From assembly GCA_038503065.1 (NCBI GenBank), contig JBCAMK010000014.1, forward strand, positions 806,001 to 870,000: DNA of 64,000 bases, given 5' to 3'. The notes below the pieces were generated by a model. It was given only the letters and a program-made list of their open reading frames with translations. It was not told the DNA's origin and made no database searches. Shown here one piece after another: positions 1-12,245 of this stretch; the first letter of the stretch is position 1, and every line of letters starts with the position of its first letter. This stretch comes from Paragyromitra xinjiangensis (lineage: Eukaryota; Ascomycota; Pezizomycetes; Pezizales; Discinaceae). Made by a program: the position numbers and the translations under genes.

Positions 1-340
1 GTCCCGTAGACCGTCATAATCCTTGATCCTTGCTGGAACCAAACCAGACAACAACGCTTCGGAGCCCGATATGTTGGATCCTTTGAATCCCTTCCTATCC
101 TCCGTTTAGAAATCTGATAATCGTATCCAAAGCTTGATTACATTCAGGAAAAAAACAAGGAGCCAGGGGTATTCCCGCATATTCATCGTTAGTCTACTTT
201 AGATTCCGCGATGTTGCATTACTACCCCGGGGGAAGGAGTTACGGCAATATCCGCGGCGATTGCAATTCGGCCGATAGCTGACAAATTCCTAGTTTTGCA
301 TCATGGTGCTGCTGGATGGTATCTTATTCCATAGCGAACC

Positions 341-348
341 TATATAAG
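341..348 (+). promoter_or_regulatory. TATA box of the GST gene
   Basis: The sequence TATATAAG lies about 65 bases before the start codon of the glutathione S-transferase gene at 413. That is a usual spacing for a fungal TATA element. The rest of 1-340 shows no coding signal and is probably upstream promoter. Confidence 0.5.
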
Positions 349-412
349 CTACTAAAGCTCTTTGGATTATTCCTTCCCTACCAACAATCAATAAATCATA
401 CTATCTATCAAA

Positions 413-1277
413 ATGGCCAAAATCACGCTCTACACAAACCATCACTGTCCCTGGGCTCATCGCGCTCATATCGCGCTCAGAGAGCTAGGGTTGGAGTTTG
501 AGGAGGTTATTATCGATTTGAGTAAGCCGAGAGAGCCATGGTATTTGGAAATCAATCCTGTATGCTATTTCCCCATTGCTATCTGAGTTAGGCAGTTGAG
601 AAGCAGTCAAGTTAATATCTAATTATCTATGAACAGAGAGGTCTTGTTCCAGCGATAAAATACGACAACCATCTCATCGTAGAGAGCGGAATCATCACCC
701 AATTCCTCGCAGACCTAAAGGAATCCCACCTCCTCCCAAGTTCCGGAACCCTTGAAGGTACCACGCTTCCCCTTCCCCTCTACAGATAGCTAACACCTAA
801 CCCCACCAGGCGCACTCACCCGAGCCCGCATTAACTTCTTCGTCGACACCTTCACCAGCAAGGTCATACCCCCATTCTGGGCGTCCGCTGCCGCCGACGC
901 CGAAGAGAAGACTGCAAAGGCTACTCAGTTCGTTGAGCTCGTCGAGAAGGAACTCGTCCCGTTGTTGAAAGATGCAGCACCGTTCTTTGGGGGGAGTAAG
1001 GAGTTGACGCTTGCTGAGGTATGGTCCCGCTACTCTCATAGAATTGGGCTATTGCTGATGTGGTGGAAAGGTTAATACTGCTTCGTTCGTGATTCGTTTC
1101 TACGCCTACAGCAGTCCAGAGGCGGGGTTGGTGCCAACGCTTGTGCAGGAGAGGTTGAGGGCAAATAAGACGTGGCAGACGTGGGCTGATGCGGTTTTGG
1201 CGAAGGAGAATGTTACGGAGATTTATAATGAGAAGGAGAATGTGAAGAGGATGCAGGCGAGGTGGGCTAAGAAGTAG
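413..1277 (+). CDS. Glutathione S-transferase, omega-like
   Basis: Four exons (413-559, 637-757, 810-1018, 1071-1277) join in frame to 227 residues. The N-terminal thioredoxin-fold domain has the active-site stretch CPWAHR near residue 13, with a cysteine as in omega-type and other Cys-type GSTs. It also has INPRGLVPAI around residues 48-57, which carries the cis-proline that binds glutathione, and VESGIITQFLADL, where the E-S pair contacts the gamma-glutamyl group. The all-alpha C-terminal domain follows. The family conjugates or removes glutathione, or reduces glutathionylated substrates, in the cytosol. All three introns have GT...AG ends and are 52-77 nt. The start is the first ATG of the conserved frame, in an AT-rich Kozak context (caaaATGgcc). 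The specific substrate cannot be read from sequence. Confidence 0.9.
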
Positions 1278-1766
1278 ATGTTTTATGGAGATGGTGGGTT
1301 GGAGAGGTTAGGGAATGGAAATAATTTGCCATTGCGATGTTATCGTTTGTGATCACTATGGTGGAGTCAAGAAAGTATACTTAGCCATCAAAATCTAGTC
1401 TCGTTCTATCCATGACCCACCTGTTTCCCTTATCACGATACAATTAAGTCATGGTCTATCACTCGCAGTACATTTTTGAGCTTAGCCAAGCTTTCAAGAT
1501 CCATAACATACAGCTCGAATAGGGTTTGTTTTTACCCAAGAGGTGACACCCATCTCAAAACATCCATCGTTTTTTTTAGCAATCCCTAGCACACAGCAAC
1601 AACCGCTATCACAAGATGCAAATAAAACTATAAAAAAGGGCAACATATCACTGCATATCATAGAACTTCCTCACTCCATATACTCTACGATATTAACCTG
1701 TGCCGATATCACCCAAAAAGTGCGACGCATCACTATCACTTTAAAACTTTATAAATGAATTACTAT

Positions 1767-1810
<44 letters not shown>

Positions 1811-2678
1811 ATACTACTTCAAAACTTCGTCATTAAGAAACATCACTAAGTACTGGAACTACACCCACAAGCAATCCGATGAAAATGGTATTAATCGCAC
1901 AATCCATATTCCAGCAAACCCCTCGAGATGCAAGATTGGCCAGTCTCCGCTGAGGGTTTAGGAAAGCCCAGTCTAAAAAAAGAAACCAGATAGACTCCTC
2001 CAAAAGCGAATATAGATTCCAACTATCGCAAAGACACCAACTAAGAAAGTCATGAGTATGCCCGGCTGTGTTACTTGAAGGTTATAAGAACCTCTACTCC
2101 TCTTGTTAGCAAATTATCATCATGAATCATCACTCGCTTAGGTAAGCACCTTGTGATAGAGCGACCCTACCCCAGCACGCCTCTCGAAACACAAAATACC
2201 ACTTCCATAGCATCGGAGATCTTCAATAGATGCGACCGATCGCAGAATTTTATTTCGTCATAACCGAGAATTTTCTGTTTTCCTGGTTGAGATCGGTTGG
2301 CCCAAAAATACGTTTAGTTGAAAACAAAATCTTCCGAATTTTCTGTTTTGTTCCTGCAGCTTGTTGTGCAACAGGGTGCTCCGCGGCCCTCCCCGACTTC
2401 CCGTTCCTGCTTCAATTTCCGATCGGTAAAGCAGTTCGGGCGTTGTGGGTTGGTTTCAGGCAATCAGCCGCACTTCCTTAAAAATAGCCGATTAACAAAT
2501 AAACCACTATCACAGCCATAATCGGTCCTTCCTGAGACAATACTCCCCTATTTCCTAGTAAACTAACTGAAGGCTGCTCTTAACTCTCAACTTATGATAT
2601 AAGCTATGGATCCGATCGAGCCGATTCTCGTCGGTGAGTTATAATTCGGTATTTACAAAAGTATAATAGTACCCATGT
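1278..2678. other. Intergenic, converging 3' ends
   Basis: This spacer lies between the GST gene and the 3' end of PPM1, which converge. Only small ORFs with no recognisable protein are present. It contains a trinucleotide microsatellite at 1765-1810 and presumably both 3' UTRs. Confidence 0.6.
1765..1810. repeat. (TAC)n microsatellite
   Basis: About fifteen nearly uninterrupted copies of the trinucleotide TAC/ACT follow an ATTACTATT lead-in. The repeat is non-coding and is likely length-polymorphic between strains. Confidence 0.95.
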
Positions 2679-3806
2679 TTATATCTTAGAATACGTTTGA
2701 ACCGGCAATTCCCCCTCCCAACCCGAAAACCCATCCCCACCCCTCCACCCCCAAGCAACACAATAATGCCGTGCCAACAACTGCCACTCCTCCATCTCAT
2801 CCAACATCTCCAATTTCGCGATCCTCTCTCTCTCATCACTACTCACCCAGAAGTCGTGGATAAACTCCACATCGGCTGCACCTTGTCCCTGACTAAACCC
2901 AAGTAACCGCAGTCTCTCCTTCTGTCTTTCTAGCGAAGAGTATTTTTTCAACGTCTTTAATACAATCCCTCGGGCTGCGAGATTCTGTATCATCACTTTA
3001 CCGAATGCGTCTTCTCCTCCTATGGGCTCGTAGAGGACTAGTCCTACGGAGGAGGTGAAGTCTTGGGTCGTCCATTTTAGGATGTTGTCGGCCTCGGTGG
3101 GGGCGAGATAGATCAGGCAGCATTCGGAAATGAATAGGGTCGGTAAGCTCTTGTCAATGCCAGCCGGTAATACGCATCCTGGATGTATATTACGAAGGTC
3201 GATAGGGTGGATAAAGTATTTTTGAGACTTGAGGGATCCTGCTGAAGTGTCTATCACCAGCTCCGGGTCGGATAATAATGAGGCGATGAGGCTGGGCTCG
3301 CCTTTTGATAAAGATGCAATCTTGCGGGAGGTGACTGCCGTGAAGTCGAGTTCGTGGTAGATGAGAGACGAGGCCGCGGTCGGGTTGGTGGTTTTTATTC
3401 GAAAGTAACGAGTGTCGGAGCCTGCGCCAAGGGAGACGATTTGTTTCGTTTGAGAGGAGGAGTCAACGAAGCGATCGACAAGTTTATCGATTGCGGTTGT
3501 TCGGACGTATGTTCCTGAGGCTGTCGTTAGCGGAAATGCACACTGGGGTAATAGATTCGTAGATCGATACTGACCTCTATTAATTAGCGGTAATTTCCTC
3601 TGAACACCTCCGTTGACAAAAACCCTAGCGAATGGATCATGGAGATATCCAGTCTCCACAGCGCTGAGTCGTGACTGACTTGCATCCTGATCTGTCTGCT
3701 GAACAACACGGTCTTTTGCTTCAGGTGTCGAATCTTTATTGTCTTCAGTTCTCGGTCTTCCGAGACGGCTTGGCCCTGGTAGTCGAAGTGGGTTCATATT
3801 TATCAA
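2679..3806 (-). CDS. PPM1: PP2A leucine carboxyl methyltransferase (LCMT1/PPM1)
   Basis: Two exons (3806-3575 and 3514-2679) encode about 355 residues. The intron at 3515-3574 is exactly 60 nt and in frame, so the unspliced frame stays open. Splicing restores the continuous family motif PLINRGTYVRTTAIDKL. The N-terminal block VQQTDQDASQSRLSAV and the SAM-binding loop IVSLGAGSDTRYF are diagnostic, and FISECCLIYLAP follows. The C-terminus ends in HYCVAWGW, as in the family. The enzyme methylates the carboxyl group of the C-terminal leucine of the PP2A catalytic subunit and so controls holoenzyme assembly in the cytosol. A second in-frame ATG three codons downstream is an alternative start. Confidence 0.93.
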   Translation of the reverse strand: MINMNPLRLPGPSRLGRPRTEDNKDSTPEAKDRVVQQTDQDASQSRLSAVETGYLHDPFARVFVNGGVQRKLPLINRGQYRSTNLLPQCAFPLTTASGTYVRTTAIDKLVDRFVDSSSQTKQIVSLGAGSDTRYFRIKTTNPTAASSLIYHELDFTAVTSRKIASLSKGEPSLIASLLSDPELVIDTSAGSLKSQKYFIHPIDLRNIHPGCVLPAGIDKSLPTLFISECCLIYLAPTEADNILKWTTQDFTSSVGLVLYEPIGGEDAFGKVMIQNLAARGIVLKTLKKYSSLERQKERLRLLGFSQGQGAADVEFIHDFWVSSDERERIAKLEMLDEMEEWQLLARHYCVAWGWRGGDGFSGWEGELPVQTYSKI

Positions 3807-5786
3807 CGGTTGTCGCGATATCGCGAGCTGTGGTGTGATGTCAGCAAGAGGTGGGGATTAAGCTTGGCGGCTGCCCTGAGCCTCATACCTTCCTTACGCG
3901 ATAACTACATACCAGGTTCATCCTAAGAATTAGGCTTCTGGTTTTTTGTCGTACAGACAGGCTTCTGCAGAACCGATTTTCTCGCTACCAAACAGTGTGC
4001 TTACATCTTTTGGGCAGACGTCAAAGATTGGGTAATCACGAAGATATGATCAAGCTTAAAGAAAAAAAGAAACCAGAGCACCAATAAAGAGGAATTTGGT
4101 ATTGTGACTCTCGGTAATAAGGTAATAGCTTGCGCCGAGTATCTGTTATCCGGCCATCAACCACTACACGTGCCAAGCGCCGGTATATAGGATCTTAAAG
4201 GGGGGCGGTACCGAAGTTGCAACTGCGCCGTCGCGTCGGTGGCTTTTAAAAAGAAGAAAACATATCTCTAGAACTTCGAACTCCATGATCAACCTGAATC
4301 AGATTCAGTTGGAATGGGCGACACCCAGAATTAGAAATTCTGGTTATTCTTGTGACCCCCGAGGCCATTTTAATCGATGACGGGCGACAATTGCGTGTGA
4401 TGGTGGGATAGATGGATGCCCCTAAGTTTGTGGCCTATGTTCGGAGGCCAGCAACTGGTTGTTAGTCCAGGCAGGCGGAATTTGTTAGGACAGACTGCAG
4501 TTTGTTAAAAATGGTGTGGTTGCCGCGGCAACAGTGCAATAGTTGGACCAGTCCGGCTCCAGTCTGCGGCATCTGAGACTTTCTTGGTGGTGAACGACAC
4601 CGGCCAAAGACAAGATCATCGAACTCTGAACTCTCGAGCCCAAAAGAAATAAGCAACATTTCATGTGACCTGGAGCTAGTCGATAATGAGTTGTGGGGCG
4701 CGGAGATCTCCTCTGAAAATCTCCCCAAGCGCGCTGTGGGGTGCGCTCGCGCGACGCACTGACAGAACGCAGCGTGAAGTCAGGGGCGAAATGGCACCTA
4801 CACCACGCTATGCTCCACGTGCAAGCGAAGGAGATGAGACGAAACGAAATGAGCTGTGTACGCGATCTCTCGGAAGCGTCCCGAAACACCGAAGAGCTTA
4901 AAATCGAGAAACTATCATCGTGGTGATGTTCGAAGAGGTGTGAGGGTGCTTGCATGTTGTGTCTATATTGCCATTCAGGAACATTAGCATCAATAACAAC
5001 AGCTACCCGCTCCTCGAGAAACGTTGGGCAGATAACTTTAGCTCACTCACTTATTCGTTCTGCTCCCAAGTCAACATGTCTCTCTCATTTTAGTGTACTC
5101 CACCGGGCCATGCGATCAATTGCCCTAATTCACATTCACGATGTTTTGGCGTCATTCAATGCGATCAAATTAGCCGTGCATTAGCGCCTCGCTCAGAACC
5201 GCTGAAAGAGGCATTAGCCTGCCCAAAGTGGTACAGTATCCCTTGTTGGTGCTGGGTTTCAAGATCTCATCCAATTTCCCGTGCCCAGAACTAATTACTT
5301 TTCGGGAAGCTCACAACTATTGCGCCTTGTAATTTGACCAATCGTGCAGTATCAGTACCTACTGCAAATTTGACTAGTACAGAGCAACAACCGTGCATCC
5401 GTAAAAGTCGCTGAGAGCGAATCCATGCTGGAAGGCACATCACATCGTGGGATTCCCCTTGCGGTTCTGTGCTGCCAAGTAAAGTCACCCTTTACCCCAA
5501 CCTATACTACTTTTTTTCGCCTGTTATCATGGCCCTCTCCCCCTTCTATGTCCCTCTCTTTTTCTCCTTCACCTTGTCATCGCTCTTTTGAAGGTGTTCG
5601 TTCCTGCGCTCGACTCTCACTCTTTCGAGTTCGACGCACGTCCTCCCACACTCCCTTGCAGTCACTCTCTACAGGCCAACAATCGTTTCTTTTTGAGATC
5701 CCGGATTTGTTTTGTACGACATCCCCACAGTCTTTTGAATTTCTGTTGAAAAAAAATCGCAAACTATATCACCTACATCAATAATC
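3807..5786. other. Divergent promoter region PPM1 / SUN gene
   Basis: This is a 2-kb spacer between two divergently transcribed genes. ORFs here are short, overlap on both strands and match nothing I recognise. The 5480-5780 part is strongly pyrimidine-rich on the + strand, as is common in fungal promoters and 5' leaders just before a start codon. No repeat was seen. Confidence 0.6.
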
Positions 5787-7574
5787 ATGCGTGGACTTTC
5801 AACCTCAACCGCTATCTCCGCGGCACTCTTTTTACTGAGCCCAGTAGTAAATGCAGAGCCACATAGCCCTCATGCCTCCATGGCTAGACGACACATGCAT
5901 AACCAGCACAGGAGAAACGAGGTGGTAAAACGTGGACAATGTGAATTTCCTACGGACGCTGGATTGGTGGCAGTTACTCCTGACCAACAGAATGCTGGAT
6001 GGGCTATGTCTCCAGATCAACCATGCAAACCAGGTATGTCGAGTGATATCTGGTGGCCGGCTAAGGAAAAAAGACTAATTGGAATAAGGAATGTATTGTC
6101 CATATGCCTGCCCTCCAGGTCAATTGATGGCTCAATGGGATCCTTCAGCGACATCCTACTCATACCCAGCTTCAATGGTATGAGAACCTTCCAAGTGATG
6201 ATTGAAAGACAGCAGTTGACGGATTGAATAGAACGGTGGCCTTTATTGCGACAACAGCGGCCAGATTTCAAAGCCATTCCCTAACAAGCCGTACTGCTAT
6301 GATGGCACTGGTTCTTTCTCCTGCAAGAATAAGGCTAGCGGACCAGTTGCTATTTGCCAGACGGTCTTGCCTGGTAATGAAGCTATGCTTATCCCTACAG
6401 TAGTCTCGAACTCTGCTGTTCTGGCCGTACCTGACACGTCTTACTGGGCCCAGACCGCAGCACAGTAAGCACAGTTTGTAAACCTTAATTAGTCGTTCCA
6501 GTTGGCTAACTTGAACATAGCTACTACATCAATCCTCCTGGAGTCAGCGCTGATGAAGGATGTGTCTGGGGAAGTAAGGATAAGCCCTATGGCAACTGGT
6601 CTCCGTATGTCACTGGCGCGAACCAATTGGACTCTGGTGAGACTTTCGTCAAGATTGGCTGGAACCCTATTTACATCGAGCCCGATGTTCCTTTCAGGAA
6701 TACTCTTCCCAACTGGGGAGTTAAGATCGAGTGCACAGGTGGTAAATGTGGTGGCCTTCCTTGCTACATTGACCCTGCCGAACAAGGAGTCAATGAAGTT
6801 TCTCAGAGCGGTGCGCCCGGTGCCGGTGGAGCAAACTTCTGTGTTGTCTCCGTGCCCAAGGGTGCCCAAGCCACACTTGTTGTATTCAACTCAGGTGGTA
6901 GTGGTGGTGGATCTTCAAGTGGTAGTTCTTCGAGCAGCGCGTCTGCCTCGGCTACTAAGAAGTCTTCTGCTTCGCCTTCTGCTAGCTCTACTTCATCTTC
7001 TGCATCTACTAGCTCGAAGCCTTCTCCAAGCTCGACCAGTACAACGACAACCAGCGCCAGCGCCAGCAAGTCCACTGCTAGCAAATCCACTACTAGCAAA
7101 TCCACTGCTAGCAAACCAAGTAGCTCAAGTAGCTCTGCAAGCTCAATTACGAGCTCTTCAAGTGAGCCTTCACGCACCACTTCTGCTAAATCATCATCTT
7201 CTACGGAAACTGATTCGAGCACGTCAACTGAAACTGAAGAACCAACCTCTACTCCTTCTTCCTCTTCCTCTTCAAATGATGATGACGACGACGATCAAGA
7301 AGTAGATGACGATTCTGCCTCGAATGACTACCCTAGCAATGCGGCTGAATTGTATGTTGTTAGTCAGACAAGCACAAGTTCAACTCCCCAACCGACTTCC
7401 GATACAACAGATCAGGTCGTCGGTGCTGTGAATAATAACAACGATGCTGCTCTCAATGCCAGCCCCAATGTTGGTTCTACAACTGCATCCAGCTCCGACG
7501 CCTCGTTATCATTTTCTGGGGCTAGCGCGATGTTCCTCTGCAGCGTCTTTGCTGTTGTAGTGATGGCACTGTAA
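5787..7574 (+). CDS. SUN-family (GH132) GPI-anchored cell-wall protein
   Basis: Four exons (5787-6033, 6089-6177, 6232-6464, 6521-7574) join to 540 residues. The product begins with a signal peptide (hydrophobic ISAALFLLSPVVNA) and has a KR dibasic site before the SUN domain. The domain carries the cysteine pattern PCKPGMYCPYACPPGQ, then GPVAICQTVLPG, YYINPPGVSADEGCVWG and the Cys-rich GGKCGGLPCY. From about residue 310 there is a long Ser/Thr-rich stalk with SKST-type repeats, then an acidic patch. The end is hydrophobic (MFLCSVFAVVVMAL), as expected for a GPI signal. SUN proteins (Uth1/Sim1/Sun4 relatives; this resembles the group II type) are secreted beta-glucan-acting proteins needed for septation and wall remodelling. 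Intron 1 contains the branch-like ACTAAT. Confidence 0.92.
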
Positions 7575-9462
7575 ATGTCAATTTTGGATTCTTTTTAATT
7601 TCTAGTATTTAGTAGGGAGCTTGATGTTGTGATGATGTTTTTGGTGTGGGTATATTGTGTGCTTTTTTTTCTCTTTCGCATAATTCACTTCGACTGTTCC
7701 TTATATTTTCTAATCCGATCTCAAGTCGTAATTTTAAAGTTTTCATTGTTGATATGGGGAAGGGCGTCTTGGTGGTGTTTTTTTGTTGGCTGTTTGATGA
7801 CGCCTTTCAGACTATTTCTTATATCCTGGTCCACGGGCCATTTTTCATTCTCTATAAAAGCCTTGTTGCTTTCTTTATACCTCCTCGATCTTTATGTTCG
7901 TCTCATTTTATCGAGGAGGTTGGGGGGGGAGGACTCTGTCCTCTCGGAAGGACAGCTGGACGGCCACTATCAACCTGTGTTAGACGGGATCTAATTTCCA
8001 AACGCTATCTTTTCCTTTTGTCCCTTGGTGCACTTTGGGCCTGGACGGTATTGGGACGTATGGTCAAGGCTTTTATTCTTAACGACCTGGTGTTTGGTGA
8101 GCGGAATATTTGTCTTTTTGCTGCGTTTTTAGCGATGATTTTTTTCAAAATTTGGAATGGATTCTCGGGCGGATGATTGTCCTCTCACCTTTGGGACTTA
8201 TTTAACCTTCTCTCCCTTCTCTTCGGTCGTGTTTGGCTTTTGATACCTTTTCTCCTTATTCTTGAAGGATGGGCTTAACGCCCATAGCTGGTTTTGGTCT
8301 GGTTAGTAAGGATGTGTGTGGGGTTCTCGGAACTTGCGTTTTACCTTTTCCTTTGTTAAATCCGCTTTCGGATGTCTGTTCAGCCATGTTGTGTCCTAAG
8401 TTCTGTCCGTATTGGTGGGGATGAAAAGGTATTGGAATGATATTGTCTGTAGTGTGGAGTATATGTATGTAGCATGGTGCAGCAGAGTATAATCTAAGAT
8501 ACCTGATTAAGATCAAGCAATGCAATGTGTAATGTATAATTAATCATTTTGGATGAACTTCTGAAGCTGTCTAAGATCATTGGGGATGGATTGAGTGCGA
8601 AGGGGTTTTGGCATCGTGACCTTAACGGCGCGTGAACAATTGTAAACTTAGAACAGACTGCATGTAACCAACGACACAATGTCTGTATATGCAAGCAACG
8701 TCCTAAATTGGACAAAAAGTGAATAGATCTTTGGAATCGCAACTTCCACCGAACGAAAATGGCTTAATCTCCCGCCTGTTCTGTTTTTCCGGCTTCTACG
8801 ATCTATTGCCTTTGAACTTTACGAAGCGGTAGTATTTGCTAGGAACCCCTTCAGGTGATTATGCCGCCAATCTTTCGTATATCAGTCTCCATCTTTAAGT
8901 GGCCCATTCCCGGTAGAAGTCACTTAAGACTTTCTTTCGACTGTGTATTATCGTGTTTGCTACTACAGACAGAGCTATCCACCCACTGACAGCTGCAGGC
9001 GATACATGCAGTCGAGTGATGGCCTATGCTGAAAGTTTCGATCCTTTCATTTTCAATTCGCGATAAACTGGTCATGGAGGTGTATGAAGGTCTGTAGGTG
9101 ATGTAACTCCCTCTAGATCTAGGAACCATATTTTAACGTTTCACTCAGGGGTGGGTCCAATTCAACCCTAACCCTACTGATTTCCGAGCCAGAAGGTTTG
9201 GGCTCCGGGCTGCGTGAGCACTCGAGCAAGGGTTTAGAGCTAGGTGTAACTGTAGAGTTTTCTTTGCAGACTACTTTGCAGTTGGCCGAATAAGTACTTT
9301 AGCTCCTTTCTATGTAGGTATTTATTTTCGGTGTGCATTGCTTCAGCGAAAAGGGACCTTGCCACGTGACAATCCCTGAATCAGCAACGGAAGCTAAGCT
9401 TGAGCACTCTGACTTCACCTCATCTTCAGACAATCACAGCTTGCCCTGTCAACTTATCGATC
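7575..9462. other. Intergenic, SUN 3' UTR to AP-2 sigma promoter
   Basis: The 7600-8250 part is T-rich and opens a 176-codon frame, but its composition (runs of F/L/I, no domain) looks like 3' UTR rather than coding. The rest shows no repeat, RNA gene or recognisable protein. Confidence 0.55.
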
Positions 9463-10190
9463 ATGGTCCTCTCGTTTATCCTCATTCAGAACCGACAGTG
9501 AGTAGCTCCTGCTCCTTCAATTGACTTGGCGTGAAAAAACTGACGAGACGCGCGGTCGATTACAGAGGTAAGACGCGGCTTGCAAAATGGTATGCGCCGT
9601 ATGATGTACGAACTCCTCCGCCACCTCCTGCTGCTACGGCCGGATCACGCCTTATAGGAAGATATTGACTCAATGTTGTTGTACAGGATGAGGAGAAGGT
9701 CAAATTGAAGGGAGAGGTTCGTTTAATTTTCCTTCGTCGGGTCAGTCGTCATAGCTGAATGTTTCAATGCTGACATCGCCCCCTTTAGGTCCACAGACTT
9801 GTCGCACCACGAGATCAAAAGAACCAATCCAACTTCGTCGAAGTATGCGCCTACTCCTTCTCCCCCTCGTTATCCCCACGTTCTATTACCAATTGACCAA
9901 CACCCCTCGGATAGTTCCGCAATAACAAAATCGTATATCGTCGCTATGCCGGCCTTTTCTTTTGCGTTTGTGTGGACGCGAATGACAATGAGTTGGCATA
10001 CTTAGAAGCTATACATTTTTTTGTCGAGGTCTTAGACGCGTTCTTTGGGAACGTGTGTGAGCTTGATTTGGTTTTCAACTTTTACAAAGTTTATGCGATC
10101 CTAGATGAGGTGTTTCTCGCTGGTGAGATTGAGGAGACTTCAAAACAGGTGGTTTTGACGAGGCTGGAGCATTTGGACAAATTAGAATGA
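9463..10190 (+). CDS. APS2: AP-2 adaptor complex sigma subunit
   Basis: Five small exons (9463-9497, 9566-9605, 9687-9716, 9789-9842, 9915-10190) join in frame to 144 residues, essentially the full family length (human AP2S1 has 142). The product reads [20 protein letters not shown] at the start. It then has [31 protein letters not shown] and a highly conserved C-terminal part with [18 protein letters not shown]. The subunit forms part of the AP-2 core, binds acidic dileucine cargo signals and works in clathrin-mediated endocytosis at the plasma membrane. The 30-nt and 40-nt exons make this gene easy for automatic callers to miss. All introns are GT...AG and 68-81 nt. Confidence 0.96.
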
Positions 10191-12245
10191 AATGTGAGAT
10201 ACTCTGTTTTCATTTATTTTGTGTTTGATCTGGTAAAGTACTTTAGACGTTCATGGTTTTGCGTTGCGTATTTCTTCTATTATGGCGTGGACGGCGCATC
10301 TTGAGTGTATATCAGACCAATTTATATCCAAGCACATAAGCAGGCGTTACGGAACTAGTTTTCTATTGTGGTATTCATCAAAGTCAGTCTTGGTTTTAAA
10401 AGTGGCAGTCTATTCGGGATGATTTGTAGTATGCATTGTTTGGTTCCGGTAGAGTACAGACATTAGAGGTACTGTATCTTGCATCAAGTGTCTAGGCAAA
10501 TAAGTTGAGACATGTGGAGGTCGATAATCTGAACGGTTTGCAGTAACAAGCAGAGGTTTAGGCGTTGAATGTGGCGCCTAACTGGAATGGCATACACCCT
10601 ATTTTCCCACCTTGATATGGTCGGAATCACTACATAAATATAAATCGTCGAGTTGTAAACCAGGCCATATTTGCACAAAATGGAGTTATTGAAGACCAAA
10701 GAAAACGTACATGTATCCCTTTCTTGCCGTTGAGCTTGTACTTGGTCATCAAAGGAAAGGTGGTTTTGGTCATAGGCATGAACGACAAAAGCGAATCTGA
10801 GTGTCAGTTGAAAAGTGGTTTGGACTCTACCCCCCCAGCTGCCCTCTTTTATAAAGATAAGGGTATCATATTTTTGGGGTTGCATCCGCATTCCTTCGTC
10901 GCCAATAGTCTCTGCATTTGCCCATCGTAGTCATCTATTTATGAATCGTATCGCCCTTTACCTTTCGTCCTCGCTTCCACTTCCTGCGGCAGCTCAGGGA
11001 GTATGGTCTGTACACCCTTTGTGAAAGAACCACTAGTGGAAGATCTATCTGTTCAAGGATCACTAACGATCACCCAGTCTACTTCTACCTGTAGCCTTAT
11101 TTTCTTGGTCTGCCTAGAAGCTATATGAATCAGTTCGAGCCATCTGACTGTTATAAACTAAATATAGTAAAATCTTAATGCGAGCGAGCAGAACCCATAA
11201 TTATCTCAGGGTGCTATGTAGTGATACGAAACTCAAGCAGCCGGACCTCATCGTAATCAAACAAAGGTAGCGGATCGAAGATATAATCACTAGCCCCGTT
11301 ACCAATCAATCCTCGTAAAAGAGATGATGGATTCCGAACGCTGTTGGTAAAGAAACCTCCAGAGTAAGGAGAAAGAATTTTAATCGAGACAGGATTCGGG
11401 CCTGTGTTGGCTGAGTAATTCTTCTACTGAATACTTTGGATCAGCATTACCATCCATGCTCCACTTGGGGCTGCGTCCCTTTCTACGAATCCTTCTTTCC
11501 CTCTATGCTTGGATTATTGACTTCTGAGATTATCGGGCGTAATGAGCATATGGACAGGGTGTATAAAAATGGCTCCATTAGTATCACTGCTGATTGCGCT
11601 CTATTGATAGTACACGGGCTAATGATATGGAGATGGACAGGTTTCACAATATTTCTATGGTGACCCTGCAGAGCGGAAAATCCCGCTGTTCCATCTTCGC
11701 GCCCCTGACTGGGTACATGTAGTAGAGGTGTTTCTAAACCCTAGCGATGTAGTCACACGGCTACAGACCTGGTAGTATTGATTTGATGGGTGTGGTATGA
11801 TCACGAGTGACTTGCTATGACTCACCATAGCGCCAGGACAAATTCTATAGCGAGATTCGCGAAGCCTGTAAGCTAAACGAGAAGCCGGGCATGTAGCTAA
11901 CATATCCAGGTGGCTGAAAAAGACTGGGCTTGGAACCTGGTAATGACATTCGCGGGGTATAATTATAGCAGTCATGGATAGTCACTCGCTGGTCACCTGG
12001 GCTGCGGTGGCTGAGGTAGGGCACAAGCGTGTCAATTTACTAGTGTAGAGCATGCTACGAATTGCGCTTTACTACGGTATTTACGCAAAGAAAGAAAGGA
12101 GTATCAACAATCACCCCAAGCTCACCAGCAAGGGGGGGAATACACGCCTAGAACGCAACTCAATCAAACCCATGAGAAAGAAACCACCCAACTGTATACT
12201 AGTGAAACCTCAAGCTCAACACCTCTTCCTACTACTCATACCTCT
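10191..12245. other. Intergenic, no gene seen
   Basis: This 2-kb spacer lies between the AP-2 sigma and IST1 3' ends. Only short overlapping ORFs occur, without a recognisable product. Two TACATGTA palindromes are present (10708 and 11714). Confidence 0.55.

Noticed and set aside
4485..4955. 156-codon frame and its opposite-strand partners between PPM1 and the SUN gene
   Set aside because: Overlapping frames on both strands with no domain or splice-supported extension; it is probably promoter DNA.
6803..7222. 139-codon acidic frame antisense to the SUN stalk
   Set aside because: It is a mirror of the Ser/Thr-rich repeat codons on the other strand, and Leu/Glu/Val repetition is the expected artefact.
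7646..8176. 176-codon open frame after the SUN gene
   Set aside because: It has T-rich composition, is full of F, L and I, has no domain or homologous look, and lies where the SUN 3' UTR is expected.
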